Below are positions 23,995 to 34,257 of a DNA stretch of 64,000 nt, one piece after another. The notes under the pieces are model-generated. The model had not been told where the DNA came from and did not search any database. It saw nothing but the letters and a program-made list of their open reading frames with translations. Origin of the DNA: Gammaproteobacteria bacterium. GTDB taxonomy: Bacteria; Pseudomonadota; Gammaproteobacteria; Burkholderiales; Nitrosomonadaceae. Within the stretch, counting starts at the first letter, position 1; each line of letters opens with the position of its first letter. The translations under genes and the position numbers were made by a program. Location of the stretch: positions 186,001 to 250,000 of the forward strand of contig CP054179.1 of the NCBI GenBank assembly GCA_015709615.1, read 5' to 3'.

Positions 23995-24447
23995 ATGAAG
24001 ACCAAAACATTATTTATCCTAGCAGTCCTTCTTTTGTTTGGTTCTATACCGCAAGCGATTGCTCAAACAAACATCTACAAACACGTCGATAAAGACGGCA
24101 ATATCACGTTTACCAACCGCCGCATCCCGAATGCGGAAAAAATCTCGGTTGCTTCTTATTCGAGAAATTCCGAATCCAATTCGGTACGAATGCAATCCAG
24201 CGGAAATGCGCCGCGCGTAAAAGACACGACGCAAAAAGAGCGCGATACGGTACGCCGTCAAATCTTGCAGAAAGAATTGGTGACAGAAGAAAAGCACTTC
24301 ACCGAAACCCAAACGCATCTGGATCAATTCAGCAACAGCGCTGAAGAAGCAAGCAGTTTCCAGGAAAAAATCGTACAACTTAAAAACAAGCTGTTTCTGC
24401 ACCAAAGAAATATCACGGCATTGAAAAAAGAACTTGCCAGACTATAG
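23995..24447 (+). CDS. Secreted DUF4124 protein
   Basis: 150 residues; signal peptide ending IAQ; DUF4124 segment IYKHVDKDGNITFTNRRIPNAEK; then a coiled-coil helix rich in K, E and Q. Periplasmic, function unknown. Paralogue of the next gene, 39 bp away, in the same likely operon. Confidence 0.75.
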   Translation: MKTKTLFILAVLLLFGSIPQAIAQTNIYKHVDKDGNITFTNRRIPNAEKISVASYSRNSESNSVRMQSSGNAPRVKDTTQKERDTVRRQILQKELVTEEKHFTETQTHLDQFSNSAEEASSFQEKIVQLKNKLFLHQRNITALKKELARL

Positions 24448-24486
24448 CTGTTCTAAAAATCACGAATAGCTTATGAGGTTTGATTG

Positions 24487-24954
24487 ATGAAAAGAAATAC
24501 CGGTTTATTTGCCGCCCTGCTTTTTCTTTCCTGTTCGACTCAAGCCGGAGTTTACAAGCATGTCGATGAACACGGCAATGTCACTTACTCCAATGTGCCT
24601 TCCAGCAACGCAAAAAAAATTGCTCTACCTCCGCTGGTTGTGGTGCCATCGGTTGATTCCGGCGATGTGGAGGAAAGAATCGCAAAACGCAGGGAAGCGA
24701 TGAAAATCGGAGAACAGCGCGAACAAATTCAAAGCAAAATAACCGAAGAAGAAAAACGCCTCAATGAAGTCAAAAGCGAATACAAAGACGGCAACCCCGA
24801 TCGTCTGGGCAGTGAGCGTAATTACCAGCGTTACCTGAATCGCGTCGAGCGGATGCGCGAAGAAATCGATGCCCGGGAAAAAAATCTGAACGGATTGCGA
24901 AAAGAACTTCAGGAATTATCCGGCAGCAGTAATAATCCCAATTCACAACGATAA
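24487..24954 (+). CDS. Secreted DUF4124 protein (paralogue)
   Basis: 155 residues; signal peptide ending CSTQA (possible lipobox at Cys17); DUF4124 part VYKHVDEHGNVTYSNVPSSNAKK; coiled-coil C-terminal half (EEEKRLNEVKSEY, EEIDAREKNLNGLRKELQEL). Likely tandem duplication of the gene at 23995. The last 12 bases overlap the convergent xth gene. Confidence 0.75.
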   Translation: MKRNTGLFAALLFLSCSTQAGVYKHVDEHGNVTYSNVPSSNAKKIALPPLVVVPSVDSGDVEERIAKRREAMKIGEQREQIQSKITEEEKRLNEVKSEYKDGNPDRLGSERNYQRYLNRVERMREEIDAREKNLNGLRKELQELSGSSNNPNSQR

Positions 24955-25710
24955 CTCGGCCATTACCGGCGCATGATCGGATGGCCGTTCCAGTTTGCGT
25001 GCCGCTTTATCAATGGCACAAGTCACACAGGCTCCGGCCAGTTCATTACTCAGCAAGATGTGATCGATGCGTAATCCCCGGTTCAAGCGGAAAGCCATCA
25101 TGCGGTAATCCCACCAGGTATAAGATTTCTCTGCTTGCTCGAACAAGCGAAAACTATCCGCCAATCCCAATCTCAGCAAATCGTTGAAAGCAGCGCGTTC
25201 CGGCTGGCTGCACAATACTTTTCCTTGCCACAGCTGCGGATCATACACATCACGATCCTCCGGTGCGATATTGAAATCGCCTAATATCGCCAATTTTTTA
25301 TAATCTTTAAGTTCCTGCTGCAACCACTCGGTCAATGCCGGCAGCCACCGTAATTTATAACCGTATTTCTCCGATTCAACGGCATCGCCGTTCGGCACAT
25401 ACACGGAAATGACGCGCACATCACCATACGTTGCCGCAATCACTCTTTTTTGCTCATCGGCAAACTTCGGTATCTCGGCAATCACTTCATTACCTTTTTG
25501 TTTGCTGAGTATCGCCACGCCATTGTAAGTTTTTTGCCCGGTAAATACCGATTGGTAGCCAACCGCAGCGATTTCGCCAACCGGAAAATTTTCATCGGTC
25601 AGTTTGGTTTCCTGCAAACACAGCATGTCCGGTTGATTCGCCTGCAACCAGTCGATTACTTGCGGCAACCGCACTTTGAGCGAGTTTACATTCCAGGTGG
25701 CTATCTTCAT
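24943..25710 (-). CDS. xth: Exodeoxyribonuclease III
   Basis: 255 residues, EEP-fold nuclease: KIATWNVNSLKVR (N-terminal), LQETKLTDENFP (catalytic Glu), GDFNIAPEDRDV (catalytic Asp/Asn) and RPSDHAPVMAEL (catalytic Asp-His). Cuts at AP sites and trims 3' ends in base-excision repair. Complete length for the family. Confidence 0.94.
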   Translation of the reverse strand: MKIATWNVNSLKVRLPQVIDWLQANQPDMLCLQETKLTDENFPVGEIAAVGYQSVFTGQKTYNGVAILSKQKGNEVIAEIPKFADEQKRVIAATYGDVRVISVYVPNGDAVESEKYGYKLRWLPALTEWLQQELKDYKKLAILGDFNIAPEDRDVYDPQLWQGKVLCSQPERAAFNDLLRLGLADSFRLFEQAEKSYTWWDYRMMAFRLNRGLRIDHILLSNELAGACVTCAIDKAARKLERPSDHAPVMAELSL

Positions 25711-25779
25711 TCTGTTTTCATTACCTCAAAAATACCGGATCATGGAAAAATACCGTACGCCCGGAATTTATCATACCGC

Positions 25780-27471
25780 TCAATCTTTGGCGTTATGCAC
25801 AACCAATTGATTGAATGGAATGACCCACTGCTGTTGATTGCATACGTCCACGGCGTAACGTTGCAGTGCGCGCTTAATGGCGAAAAACTCTCCGGCGACC
25901 GTGCCATCGAACGATGCGATAATTTTATAATCCAGCGACGACATATTGGCTTGGGCAAAATGCACCGCCAAATCTATTAATGACGGACCATAGGTTTCCA
26001 GCAGCAAACCGCGGCGGATACCGGCGCATAATATTTCTGGAATGACCGTGGTGCACTGCGCCTGGTGTTGGTAATCAATGCCGAAATCGCTGACAACCGT
26101 AAACCCGAGCGAGAAATTTTTCGGCTTGGCCGCAAGGAAATCGGGAATGCTATACGTAATGGGCATCCACCCGTTCGTTTGCGATAATAAAATATTTTCC
26201 AAGGTAATGCAGTTAACCATGGCAAAAGTATTATCCGACAGCATAACGTAATCACCCACTTGGCACGGAAACCAAGGCTCGTTCACCGCATACGGCCGGG
26301 AAACGTAGTTAGCCAATTCCGCCAGCGTCAAGCGCAATTCCAGTCCGGGAAGCACCGGATTGGTCAGTTTAGTGTAGTAATTCAGACTCTCCACTTTCAT
26401 CGGAATACCATTATAGATAATGCATTCGCCTTCCCGGACCGATCCGGTATTGAGCAATATCCGCAGCTCGTTGATATAGCTGGGAATAGAGCTTTTCAAT
26501 ATCCAGACAATACTGATCAGCAGCAGTACCGAAATCCCGATCAATACCTGATCGCTGCGCGCACTGAGCACGTAAAAAACCGCCGTGATCGATAGCGCAG
26601 CCATCAGGAAGTGATAACACAAAGTGATAATGCGCTGATAGTAAGTGCTTCTTTCCTCTTCCTTGCGATTGGCAAGCCAGCGCAAAAACTTTAACAACAA
26701 CAGCATCGAGAAATAAACGGCAATGAAGGCGCTCAGCGCCATCAGCAAAGTTGCACCGCGCCCGGCGGCAAATTGCTGAATATGCTCACCGAGGGACACT
26801 TCCTTAGCGGATTGCGATTTGATCATTTCATCGAGCTGCAATTGCGCCACTTCCAGCAAATGCTGATTCTCCTCCAATTGGCTTTGCCACTTGCCGACGA
26901 TCCGCTCAAATTCCATCAGCGCTTCTTTCTCAAATCCTGCTTTGTTGATTCCGGCAATATGCTTCAATACTTCCTGAATAGTGCGAATTTGCGATTTATA
27001 GAAATCGATTTTTTTCTGCAAACTGTCCGTTTTGCGTTTGTATTCCGTGAGCTGGCGCAACTCGCTCATGATCGGTTGCACGATCTCCAGCAAATCCTTT
27101 TTCCAATCAAACTCGCGCTTTTCCAGCGCCTCCTCCCGGCTTAACTCCAATCCGGCCGTCAGTATCATTTCAAACGACGATTCCTGCTCCGCGATGGTGT
27201 CGCTTAATTCATTCAGTTCGGTTTGGATGCGTTTTTTTTCCTGCTCCGTCTTGGCTTTCATCAGTACATGCGATTTCGCTTCCGCTTCCATTTTTTGCAG
27301 TTTGATGTTCCGGATAATGTCATTCAGCTTGGCAACAGCCAGTTCTTTTTGCAATTCCTTTTCATCGGCGATCAAAGGGATATCAATCTTAGCGACGGCA
27401 GTACCCGCAGCCAGCAACAGCGCGCCGGAGAAAAGGAAAACAAGCAAATTGGAAATAAAATTAATTCTCAT
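25780..27471 (-). CDS. MscS-type mechanosensitive channel with coiled-coil periplasmic part
   Basis: 563 residues. Signal peptide ending TAVA; about 200 residues of coiled coil (60-225); four membrane helices (about 240-335); then an MscS-like beta and alpha/beta domain (GVSVLLLISIVWILKSS..., VGDYVMLSDNTFAMV, CTTVIPEILC). Layout recalls MscK/YbdG-type channels, but the canonical pore helix is diverged, so gating or another role is not certain. Confidence 0.65.
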   Translation of the reverse strand: MRINFISNLLVFLFSGALLLAAGTAVAKIDIPLIADEKELQKELAVAKLNDIIRNIKLQKMEAEAKSHVLMKAKTEQEKKRIQTELNELSDTIAEQESSFEMILTAGLELSREEALEKREFDWKKDLLEIVQPIMSELRQLTEYKRKTDSLQKKIDFYKSQIRTIQEVLKHIAGINKAGFEKEALMEFERIVGKWQSQLEENQHLLEVAQLQLDEMIKSQSAKEVSLGEHIQQFAAGRGATLLMALSAFIAVYFSMLLLLKFLRWLANRKEEERSTYYQRIITLCYHFLMAALSITAVFYVLSARSDQVLIGISVLLLISIVWILKSSIPSYINELRILLNTGSVREGECIIYNGIPMKVESLNYYTKLTNPVLPGLELRLTLAELANYVSRPYAVNEPWFPCQVGDYVMLSDNTFAMVNCITLENILLSQTNGWMPITYSIPDFLAAKPKNFSLGFTVVSDFGIDYQHQAQCTTVIPEILCAGIRRGLLLETYGPSLIDLAVHFAQANMSSLDYKIIASFDGTVAGEFFAIKRALQRYAVDVCNQQQWVIPFNQLVVHNAKD

Positions 27472-27527
27472 AGTTCAGCAAATGGATATTGATTCTGATC
27501 ATCAAAGCGGCGTCTATTCTGCAGACA

Positions 27528-29450
27528 TCAAGCGGTGAAAAAACGTTCGACTTCCGCCAGATCGCGCGTGCGCTTCATCGGTGGCAAGCTTTGCCAGATC
27601 TGTTTACCGTAGGTTTTCGTCGTCAGGCGCGGATCGCAAATCATCAATACGCCGCGATCCGCTTCATCGCGGATCAACCGGCCCGCACCCTGCTTCAGAT
27701 TGATGACGGCGCGCGGCAATTGATATTCCATGAATGCATTGCGCCCTTCTTGGTTCATCTTGTCGATACGCGCGGACAACACCGGATCGTCCGGCGGCGC
27801 AAACGGCAGTTTGTCGATGATTACCAGCGACAGCGCTTCACCACGCACGTCGACACCTTCCCAGAAAGACTGGCTGCCGATGAGCACGGCGTTGTTCAAT
27901 GCGCGGAAACGCTCCAACATGCTGGAACGCGCCCCCTGCCCTTGCAACAACAATGGAAAATCGAAATCACCGGCAGCCTGTAATAATTCATACACACGCT
28001 GCATCGCGCGCAAGCTGGTACAGAGAAAAAAAGCCCGTCCGCGGCTTGCGCGCAGCACCGGCAATGCCGCTTGCACCACCTGATCGGTATAACTTCTGTG
28101 ATTAGGTTCTGGCAAACCAACCGGTACATACAACAATGCCTGTTGCGCGAAATCGAATGGACTTTCCCAGCATGCCGTTTGCGCTGCGGTCAGTCCCATT
28201 TCGTCCGTGTAGTGGCTGAAATCCTTTTTGACCGACAACGTCGCCGAAGTAAAAATCCACGCGCGTGGCGACGACACCATCTGCCGCTGGAAAATCTCCG
28301 CAATTGACAACGGTGTTGCATTGAGCTGCAAGGCGTGATGATACACTTCCACCCAGCGCACATGATCCTGCATTTCCGTTTCATCACGCCAGCGTTTTAG
28401 CAAATACAGGTGCTCAGCCGCGCGCTGACGGCAATTTTCCAAACCTTCGGAACGCTCCGCCTGACTTTCCAGCAATTTCGCCAACACAATCAGTTTTTCC
28501 AGCAAATCGTCCAATGCGGAACTAAAACCGCTATTTTGCTTGATCGCCGCCAGCGACAATCGCGTGTTGTCTTCCGTAATCGTCAAGCGCAAATCACGCG
28601 CGGCTTTTTCCATCGCCGCGATCGCCTCGGGGAGCGCGGCAAAATCACCGGCTGCCTGTATCGCTTCTACTTTGGCATCGCGCGCCAGATCGAGCAACTG
28701 CCCGGTGCTGACCGATTCACCGAAAAACAGACTGGCGGTTTCCGGCAATTGGTGCGCTTCGTCAAAAATAACGGTATTGCACGCTGGCAGCAATTCGGAC
28801 AATCCCTCGTCGCGCAGCATCACATCGGCGAAAAACAAATGATGATTCACCACCACCACGTCCGCCGCCAAAGCCTGCTTGCGTGCTTCCATGACAAAAC
28901 ATTGCTTGTAATTGGGGCACTCGGAACCCAGGCAACTATCGCGCGTCGACGTGACGTTTTGCCAGACCGCGGCATTCTCGGGCACTTCGCTCAAACCGCT
29001 TTTATCGCCGCTTTGGCTGCGCTGGGCGTAGCGTTCGATCAACTGCAAATAATGGATCTCATCCCGATTGATGAAACTGAGATGAGTATCCTGCAAGCTC
29101 CTTTCCAGATGATAGTGGCAAATATAATTGGCGCGCCCTTTCAGCAATGCCACGGTGACCGGAATCTTCAGCGCCGCGCGCACGGTCGGAATATCGCGGT
29201 TGAACAACTGATCCTGCAAGGTTTTGGTGCCGGTCGAAATGATCACCTTGCCGCCCGCCAGCAATGCAGGCGCCAGATAAGCGAACGTCTTGCCCGTGCC
29301 GGTGCCCGCTTCAGCCACCAGAACCCCATGCTGCTCGATCGTGTCCGCAATCGCCCGCGCCATTTCCACTTGCTGCGCGCGCGTGCGGAATCCTGCAATA
29401 TGCTGGGAAAGCGCACCACCCGGTGCAAAAATGGAATCGATATCGAACAT
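27528..29450 (-). CDS. DinG/YoaA-family ATP-dependent DNA helicase
   Basis: 640 residues from ATG 29450. XPD-like superfamily 2 helicase: Walker A EAGTGTGKTFAYL, four Fe-S Cys (CHYHLE, CLGSECPNYKQC), DEAH box FDEAHQLPE, and motif V/VI SFWEGVDVRGEAL and QGAGRLIRDEADRG. Repair helicase acting on blocked forks; closest to YoaA. The 5' extension to 29492 overlaps no RBS and is left out. Confidence 0.88.
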   Translation of the reverse strand: MFDIDSIFAPGGALSQHIAGFRTRAQQVEMARAIADTIEQHGVLVAEAGTGTGKTFAYLAPALLAGGKVIISTGTKTLQDQLFNRDIPTVRAALKIPVTVALLKGRANYICHYHLERSLQDTHLSFINRDEIHYLQLIERYAQRSQSGDKSGLSEVPENAAVWQNVTSTRDSCLGSECPNYKQCFVMEARKQALAADVVVVNHHLFFADVMLRDEGLSELLPACNTVIFDEAHQLPETASLFFGESVSTGQLLDLARDAKVEAIQAAGDFAALPEAIAAMEKAARDLRLTITEDNTRLSLAAIKQNSGFSSALDDLLEKLIVLAKLLESQAERSEGLENCRQRAAEHLYLLKRWRDETEMQDHVRWVEVYHHALQLNATPLSIAEIFQRQMVSSPRAWIFTSATLSVKKDFSHYTDEMGLTAAQTACWESPFDFAQQALLYVPVGLPEPNHRSYTDQVVQAALPVLRASRGRAFFLCTSLRAMQRVYELLQAAGDFDFPLLLQGQGARSSMLERFRALNNAVLIGSQSFWEGVDVRGEALSLVIIDKLPFAPPDDPVLSARIDKMNQEGRNAFMEYQLPRAVINLKQGAGRLIRDEADRGVLMICDPRLTTKTYGKQIWQSLPPMKRTRDLAEVERFFTA

Positions 29451-29492
29451 AGAATCAGGAAAGCGGACAATCAGAACCAGGCCATGCCTCAA

Positions 29493-29857
29493 TGCTGCCG
29501 GAACCGCTCATGCTGGGAATGAATCGGGATAAAACCCGTGCATTATACTGCCGCGCGCAAAGATATTTGAAGATTATCGTTAGCTTCAAACCGCCACATC
29601 GTATGCGCTCTTGGATTTCGGAACCATCAACCACTAATTTCCGGTGTACGATTCTCATCGCAGCGATCTTGATTTATAGTGAACGCAAAGTTGCTCGCCC
29701 TCGAGCTTATGAGACTTGGCGGCGTATCGATAAAATTGCCGCAGCATTAGATAAATGCATGAACACAACTTGATCGAAGAAAAATACCGCCGCTTCGGCG
29801 TGACAACGTTCACGGCACCGGAACACTAATTAATCGAGCAACTTAAGGAGACTCCGC
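29493..29857. other. Intergenic region before SLATT gene, no gene supported
   Basis: 365 bp. Short frames here (29492-29773) show no RBS or family-like sequence. A strong Shine-Dalgarno AAGGAG at its end serves the SLATT gene. The promoters of the flanking divergent genes should lie here, but I see no clean -35/-10 pair. Confidence 0.5.
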
Positions 29858-30496
29858 ATGACTGAAAACACACATGATCCATCGATGAATGCCGAACGCC
29901 GCGATGTACAGCCGGAGGCGAGCAATGTGCTCGATTGGAGTGCGGAGCACCGGCGCGAGTCGATTCATACGGTGTATCAGCGCGCCGAGAAGCATGCATT
30001 GGACGCGATCGACTGGTATTTACATTCCAAGCGCCAAAAGAAATTCTGGGCGCAGGGACTTAGGCTTGGCACGATCGGTTTGACGGCGCTAGCCGGTCTT
30101 TTACCGATTATCAGCGAGATATTTCAATCCACGCTGTCACCGGCTTGGGCTTCGGTTGCTTTGGGCTCGGCTGGCGTGGTGTTGGCCGTCGATAAGTTTT
30201 GCGGTTATTCGACTGCATGGATGCGCTTCATCGCCGCCGAACACCAGATCAGGCAGTGTTTACACGAATTCCAAATGGATTATGAGCTGGAACAAGCCGG
30301 ATGGGATAACGCACAACCGAGTGTAGAACAGACACAAGTCGTTCTGAATCGCTGCAAGGCTTTTTTGTATCAAGTGGACGCCATCATCCGGCAAGAAACC
30401 GATCAATGGCTGGCTGAGTTTCAGGATGCGCTGAAACAGATCGACAATGGCGCGAAAACCAGAGCTGCTGCGCAGGACGGCAACAAATCGCCATGA
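29858..30496 (+). CDS. SLATT-domain membrane protein
   Basis: 212 residues. Amphipathic N-part (YQRAEKHALDAIDWYLHSKRQKKFWAQGLR), two membrane helices (about 65-85, 90-112), then helical C-part (RFIAAEHQIRQCLHEFQMDY), the SLATT arrangement. SLATT proteins are predicted pore-forming effectors, often tied to nucleotide-signalled defence. No cyclase is adjacent; the convergent neighbour is a receptor-like protein 13 bp away. Confidence 0.7.
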   Translation: MTENTHDPSMNAERRDVQPEASNVLDWSAEHRRESIHTVYQRAEKHALDAIDWYLHSKRQKKFWAQGLRLGTIGLTALAGLLPIISEIFQSTLSPAWASVALGSAGVVLAVDKFCGYSTAWMRFIAAEHQIRQCLHEFQMDYELEQAGWDNAQPSVEQTQVVLNRCKAFLYQVDAIIRQETDQWLAEFQDALKQIDNGAKTRAAAQDGNKSP

Positions 30497-30509
30497 TACC
30501 TGCCGTAGA

Positions 30510-32381
30510 TTAAACGGATTTACCCGGCAGCAGCCGCCTTGCCCACGCCAACAGCAAATCGGTCATGGTGTGCGGCCCCAGCAATCCGCCCAGCAAACCG
30601 GTGAGCATCGCATTGACCACCGGTTCGCTGCCGAATGACGGGATCGGCAGCCAACCGGAAACTTGCTGCCCATAGAAAGAACAAAACGTCAGCAGCAAAC
30701 CGGCCGCGACACCCGCCGGGAGGCGAATGAGCCAGGTCCAGATTGTCGCGGTAGCGCGGCTGACCGCGAGCAATGCGCCAACCAGAGCGGCACAAGCAGA
30801 AATCAGGTAGGTATTGGATAAATCGACATGAGTTTCGCTGAGAGCCGGATAATACGGCACATCGAGCATTTTGAAGTGATACAGGCCGCGCTCGAACAAG
30901 TGGAATCGCTCAACCGCCTTACCGGCGGAGAATTTCACAGTCCGGTCTTCGATCAAGTGTTCGTGATTGCTCAACGGCTCGACCCGGTACACACCCAATT
31001 TGCCCGATTCCACGCCGTGCGCATTCAGTTGCACTTCGACCGGGGCTTCGAGCCATGGACTATACGGAGCGACCGCAATATGTATCCACGGATGCGAATT
31101 GAGCGGGTCTTCGCGGGTAACGCCGCGGGTGATGCGGTAAATCGGCGCGGTCGGGATCTGATTCAGATCGCCCTGACTGAAGCTAATGCTGCGCCACGGC
31201 TCCAACGAATCGAACATTTCGCTTTCAAGCACACGCAATAACTTTTGCCGCAACGCGTGCGGTTGCGGCAGTTCGTCATGGCCGTTGAGCGTCAGGCGCA
31301 ATGCGCTGTGCAATACCAGCGCCGCCTCGTAGGCTGTCATCATGAAATCGGCGCGGTCTTTTTTGGCGCGCTCTTCGAATTCACCCAGCAGCTTGCGCCA
31401 ATTATGTTCCAGTTCGGCGGTCGAGGCGCGTTGATAATCCAATACCGGATCGCCGATCGTCAGCGATCCGACCGGCGCTTCATCGAACAACCGCTTACCT
31501 GAGCCGACGAAGAAATAGTCGAATTTCAGATCGCTGACCGCTAGACGCAATCCATTGACCAACGCTAACGAACCGGCGATTTCGCCCAGCAAAACGATAT
31601 TGTTGATATTGGCGTCGTCAAGCAGTTTGATGAATTCCGCGGTAAAGCACTGGCCGCTGCGCAAAGCTTCAAAATCGCCGGCATACGGATTGCCTTGTGG
31701 ATTGACACAGTCTCTCCGCCGCGTTTCAAGCCAGGACAGCGCGATGACATTGGGCGTATAAAACCGGTCTTTGAGCGAATTTTTCAACCCTTCGCCATAA
31801 GGATTATCCTCGTACAGAAACAAAAACTGCTGCTCACCGGCTTTGCCTTTTTCCTGCTTGATAAACGTCGCATACTGCCCCATGCGGTCGGCGTCATCGA
31901 AAATCAGGCGGAAAAAATTCTTGTCGCGGCCCTCGGAGCGCGTCAGTTCAGGCGCGGTCGACATGGCTGAAATCACCGGTAGCTCGATTTGTTCGTTGCG
32001 CAGCCGTTGCAAGGTTTCCTTGGTCGAACCGCTGTTGACCGGCCCCAAGATCGCCACGGCATGATCTTCGTGCACCAGTTTCGCCGCACCTTCGGCAGCC
32101 ATTTCCGGTTTGCCGTTATCGTTCCACGGAATCAACTTGAGTTTTATCTGCAAATTGCCTACTTGCAGCGGCCCGAGATGCTCAAACGCTAGCCGGATGC
32201 TTTCTTCGTGCGATTCACCGGCGAGAACCAGGCTGCTGCCGTCTTTCGGCGAAATCACGCCGATCGCGATGGTGTTCTGATCCATCGCTTTTGCCTGCAT
32301 GACCCACATTGCCAGCAACACGCCGCCAAGAATCATCAGCCACTGCATGACCTGTGCTTTCCTCTCGACTGCACGCTTCAT
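30510..32381 (-). CDS. Amino-acid-type periplasmic receptor fused to a membrane domain
   Basis: 623 residues from ATG 32381 (GGGAGAG before it). Signal/anchor helix (about 10-32); type 1 periplasmic binding (leucine/branched-chain) fold (IAIGVISPKDGSSLVLAGES, AILGPVNSGSTKE, FFRLIFDDADRMGQYATF, FLFLYEDNPYGEGL); a further 100-residue beta domain; then three to four membrane helices at 540-610. Free ABC receptors lack such a C-terminal membrane part, so this may be a membrane sensor rather than a transporter component. Confidence 0.65.
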   Translation of the reverse strand: MKRAVERKAQVMQWLMILGGVLLAMWVMQAKAMDQNTIAIGVISPKDGSSLVLAGESHEESIRLAFEHLGPLQVGNLQIKLKLIPWNDNGKPEMAAEGAAKLVHEDHAVAILGPVNSGSTKETLQRLRNEQIELPVISAMSTAPELTRSEGRDKNFFRLIFDDADRMGQYATFIKQEKGKAGEQQFLFLYEDNPYGEGLKNSLKDRFYTPNVIALSWLETRRRDCVNPQGNPYAGDFEALRSGQCFTAEFIKLLDDANINNIVLLGEIAGSLALVNGLRLAVSDLKFDYFFVGSGKRLFDEAPVGSLTIGDPVLDYQRASTAELEHNWRKLLGEFEERAKKDRADFMMTAYEAALVLHSALRLTLNGHDELPQPHALRQKLLRVLESEMFDSLEPWRSISFSQGDLNQIPTAPIYRITRGVTREDPLNSHPWIHIAVAPYSPWLEAPVEVQLNAHGVESGKLGVYRVEPLSNHEHLIEDRTVKFSAGKAVERFHLFERGLYHFKMLDVPYYPALSETHVDLSNTYLISACAALVGALLAVSRATATIWTWLIRLPAGVAAGLLLTFCSFYGQQVSGWLPIPSFGSEPVVNAMLTGLLGGLLGPHTMTDLLLAWARRLLPGKSV

Positions 32382-32458
32382 CGATACTCTCCCGATTGTC
32401 ATTTTTTTTACGCCCATGCTAATTTATTCCCCTGTGAGATCACTTTGCAAGGCACAGT

Positions 32459-32902
32459 ATGAATAAATTGCTGTTATTCGGCTACGGCAACCCCGGACGC
32501 GGGGACGACGGCTTGGGTCCCATGCTGGCGGAGCGCGTCAGTCAACTTCAGTTAGCAGGCGTCACTTGCCTCGTTGACATGCAGCTGTTGATTGAGCATG
32601 CTACCGATTTAACAGATTTTGATCAGGTTATTTTCGCCGACGCGGATATGTCGTGCCGGGAGCCTTTCGAATTCTCTGTCGTGAACGCGGAACAAGACGA
32701 TAGTTATACCAGTCATGCCTTAACGCCAGCGGCATTGCTGCACGTCTATAGGCACATCCGGCAAAACGCGGCGCCACCAGCTTTTTTACTGCGTATCCGC
32801 GGTTATCGCTTTGAACTGGGCGATACTTTAAGCGCACAAGCGAACAACAATCTGGCGGCGGCAATCCGCAAAATTCAGCAATGGCATGCACAGCATGCAT
32901 GA
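32459..32902 (+). CDS. Hydrogenase maturation endopeptidase
   Basis: 147 residues. HyaD/HycI family: GYGNPGRGDDGLGPMLAERV near the N-terminus with the nickel-binding Asp region, and IFADADMS and SHALTPAALL segments. Cleaves the C-terminal peptide of the NiFe-hydrogenase large subunit after nickel insertion. First gene of a hydrogenase-maturation cluster; the structural genes are not in this window. Confidence 0.85.
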   Translation: MNKLLLFGYGNPGRGDDGLGPMLAERVSQLQLAGVTCLVDMQLLIEHATDLTDFDQVIFADADMSCREPFEFSVVNAEQDDSYTSHALTPAALLHVYRHIRQNAAPPAFLLRIRGYRFELGDTLSAQANNNLAAAIRKIQQWHAQHA

Positions 32903-32979
32903 GAAACTTGCCTTGAATTTGAAGCTTTTTAGTTATAGTGGCGTTTAATTTTTTCTAACTCCATCACATCCAGCCATCG

Positions 32980-33321
32980 ATGCACGAACTATCGCTCGCC
33001 GAAAATATCTTGCAACAGATCGAGGACGCCGCGATTGCACAGCGATTTAGCCGGGCCAAAACGGTTTGGCTGGAAATCGGTGAGTTGGCTTGTGTCGAAC
33101 AGGAAGCACTGCGCTTCTTTTTCACTGTGGTAACTGAAGACAGCATCGCCCGGCAGGCCAAGCTGGAAATTATCGGCATCGCAGGACGGGCGGTTTGTGA
33201 TGATTGTCATCGCGCGATTTTGATTGCTGCGCTCCATCAAGCGTGCCCGCATTGCGGCAGTTATGCGATGCAAATCACGCAGGGCGATGAAATGCGCATT
33301 CGAGAACTGGAAGTGGAATAA
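32980..33321 (+). CDS. hypA: Nickel insertion protein HypA
   Basis: 113 residues. N-terminal MHELSLAENI (Ni ligand His2), ETEL-like WLEIGELACVE, and zinc site CDDC...CPHCG (two CxxC). Delivers nickel to the hydrogenase large subunit with HypB. Followed by hypB after 12 bp. Confidence 0.93.
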   Translation: MHELSLAENILQQIEDAAIAQRFSRAKTVWLEIGELACVEQEALRFFFTVVTEDSIARQAKLEIIGIAGRAVCDDCHRAILIAALHQACPHCGSYAMQITQGDEMRIRELEVE

Positions 33322-33333
33322 AAGGAAGTCATT

Positions 33334-34257
33334 ATGTGTACGACTTGTGGTTGCGGTGTTGGACAAACCCGCATCAATGGCAAAATGGTGCAATCACGGC
33401 AGCGCGCGGATGCGCAATTGCGTTTCCGCCCGTTGCAATCTGATCATACGCATCCGCACGAGCATGATTATGCGCCATCCCCGGTTGCACCGCAGATACC
33501 AAACACTATCGATTTCGGAGCAGGCATTGCTGGCACACATGCACCCGGTATGAGCCAGACGCGGATGGTGAAAATCGAGCGCGATATTCTGGCGAAAAAT
33601 AACCAGTACGCGGACGAGAATCGCCGGTACTTAGCCGAGCGCGGCATCTTCGCACTCAATCTGGTTTCCAGTCCGGGTTCCGGCAAAACCACCTTGCTGG
33701 TAAAAACCATCGAAATGCTGCGAGACCGCTTCCCGGTCGCCGTAATTGAGGGCGATCAGCAAACCGACCACGATGCCGCGCGCATCCGCGCAACTGGTGT
33801 TCCTGCGCTACAAATCAACACCGGCAAGGGATGCCATCTGGATGCGCATATGATCGGCCAGGCGCTGCAGCAATTGCTGCTGCAACAAAACAGCCTGCTG
33901 TTCATCGAAAATGTCGGCAATCTGGTGTGTCCTTCCGGTTTCGATCTGGGTGAGGCGCATAAAGTGGTGATTCTGTCGGTTACCGAAGGCGAAGATAAAC
34001 CGTTGAAGTACCCCGATATGTTCCACGCCGCCGATTTGATGTTGCTGAACAAATGCGACCTGCTGCCTTATCTGACTTTCGACGTTAACCAAGCGATTGC
34101 CTATGCGCAGCGCATTCATCCCGGATTGCCCGTGATACAGATTTCCACCACGAAAAGCGATGGCATACCGGAATGGATCGATTGGATCATGGCCGGTTGC
34201 CATCGCGCCGCTACAACCTCTCACGCAGCGCAACCGCTCGATTCCCGGCTTGGCTAA
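33334..34257 (+). CDS. hypB: Hydrogenase nickel-incorporation GTPase HypB
   Basis: 307 residues. N-terminal CTTCGCG nickel site, a His-rich stretch ([12 protein letters not shown]) for nickel storage, then the GTPase: [11 protein letters not shown] (P-loop), [25 protein letters not shown] and LNKCDLLPY. Energises nickel delivery. The stop overlaps the possible start of the next gene. Confidence 0.95.
   Translation: MCTTCGCGVGQTRINGKMVQSRQRADAQLRFRPLQSDHTHPHEHDYAPSPVAPQIPNTIDFGAGIAGTHAPGMSQTRMVKIERDILAKNNQYADENRRYLAERGIFALNLVSSPGSGKTTLLVKTIEMLRDRFPVAVIEGDQQTDHDAARIRATGVPALQINTGKGCHLDAHMIGQALQQLLLQQNSLLFIENVGNLVCPSGFDLGEAHKVVILSVTEGEDKPLKYPDMFHAADLMLLNKCDLLPYLTFDVNQAIAYAQRIHPGLPVIQISTTKSDGIPEWIDWIMAGCHRAATTSHAAQPLDSRLG

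Noticed and set aside
29492..29773. Open frame before the SLATT gene
   Set aside because: Overlaps the start of the helicase gene on the other strand and has no RBS or family-like residues.
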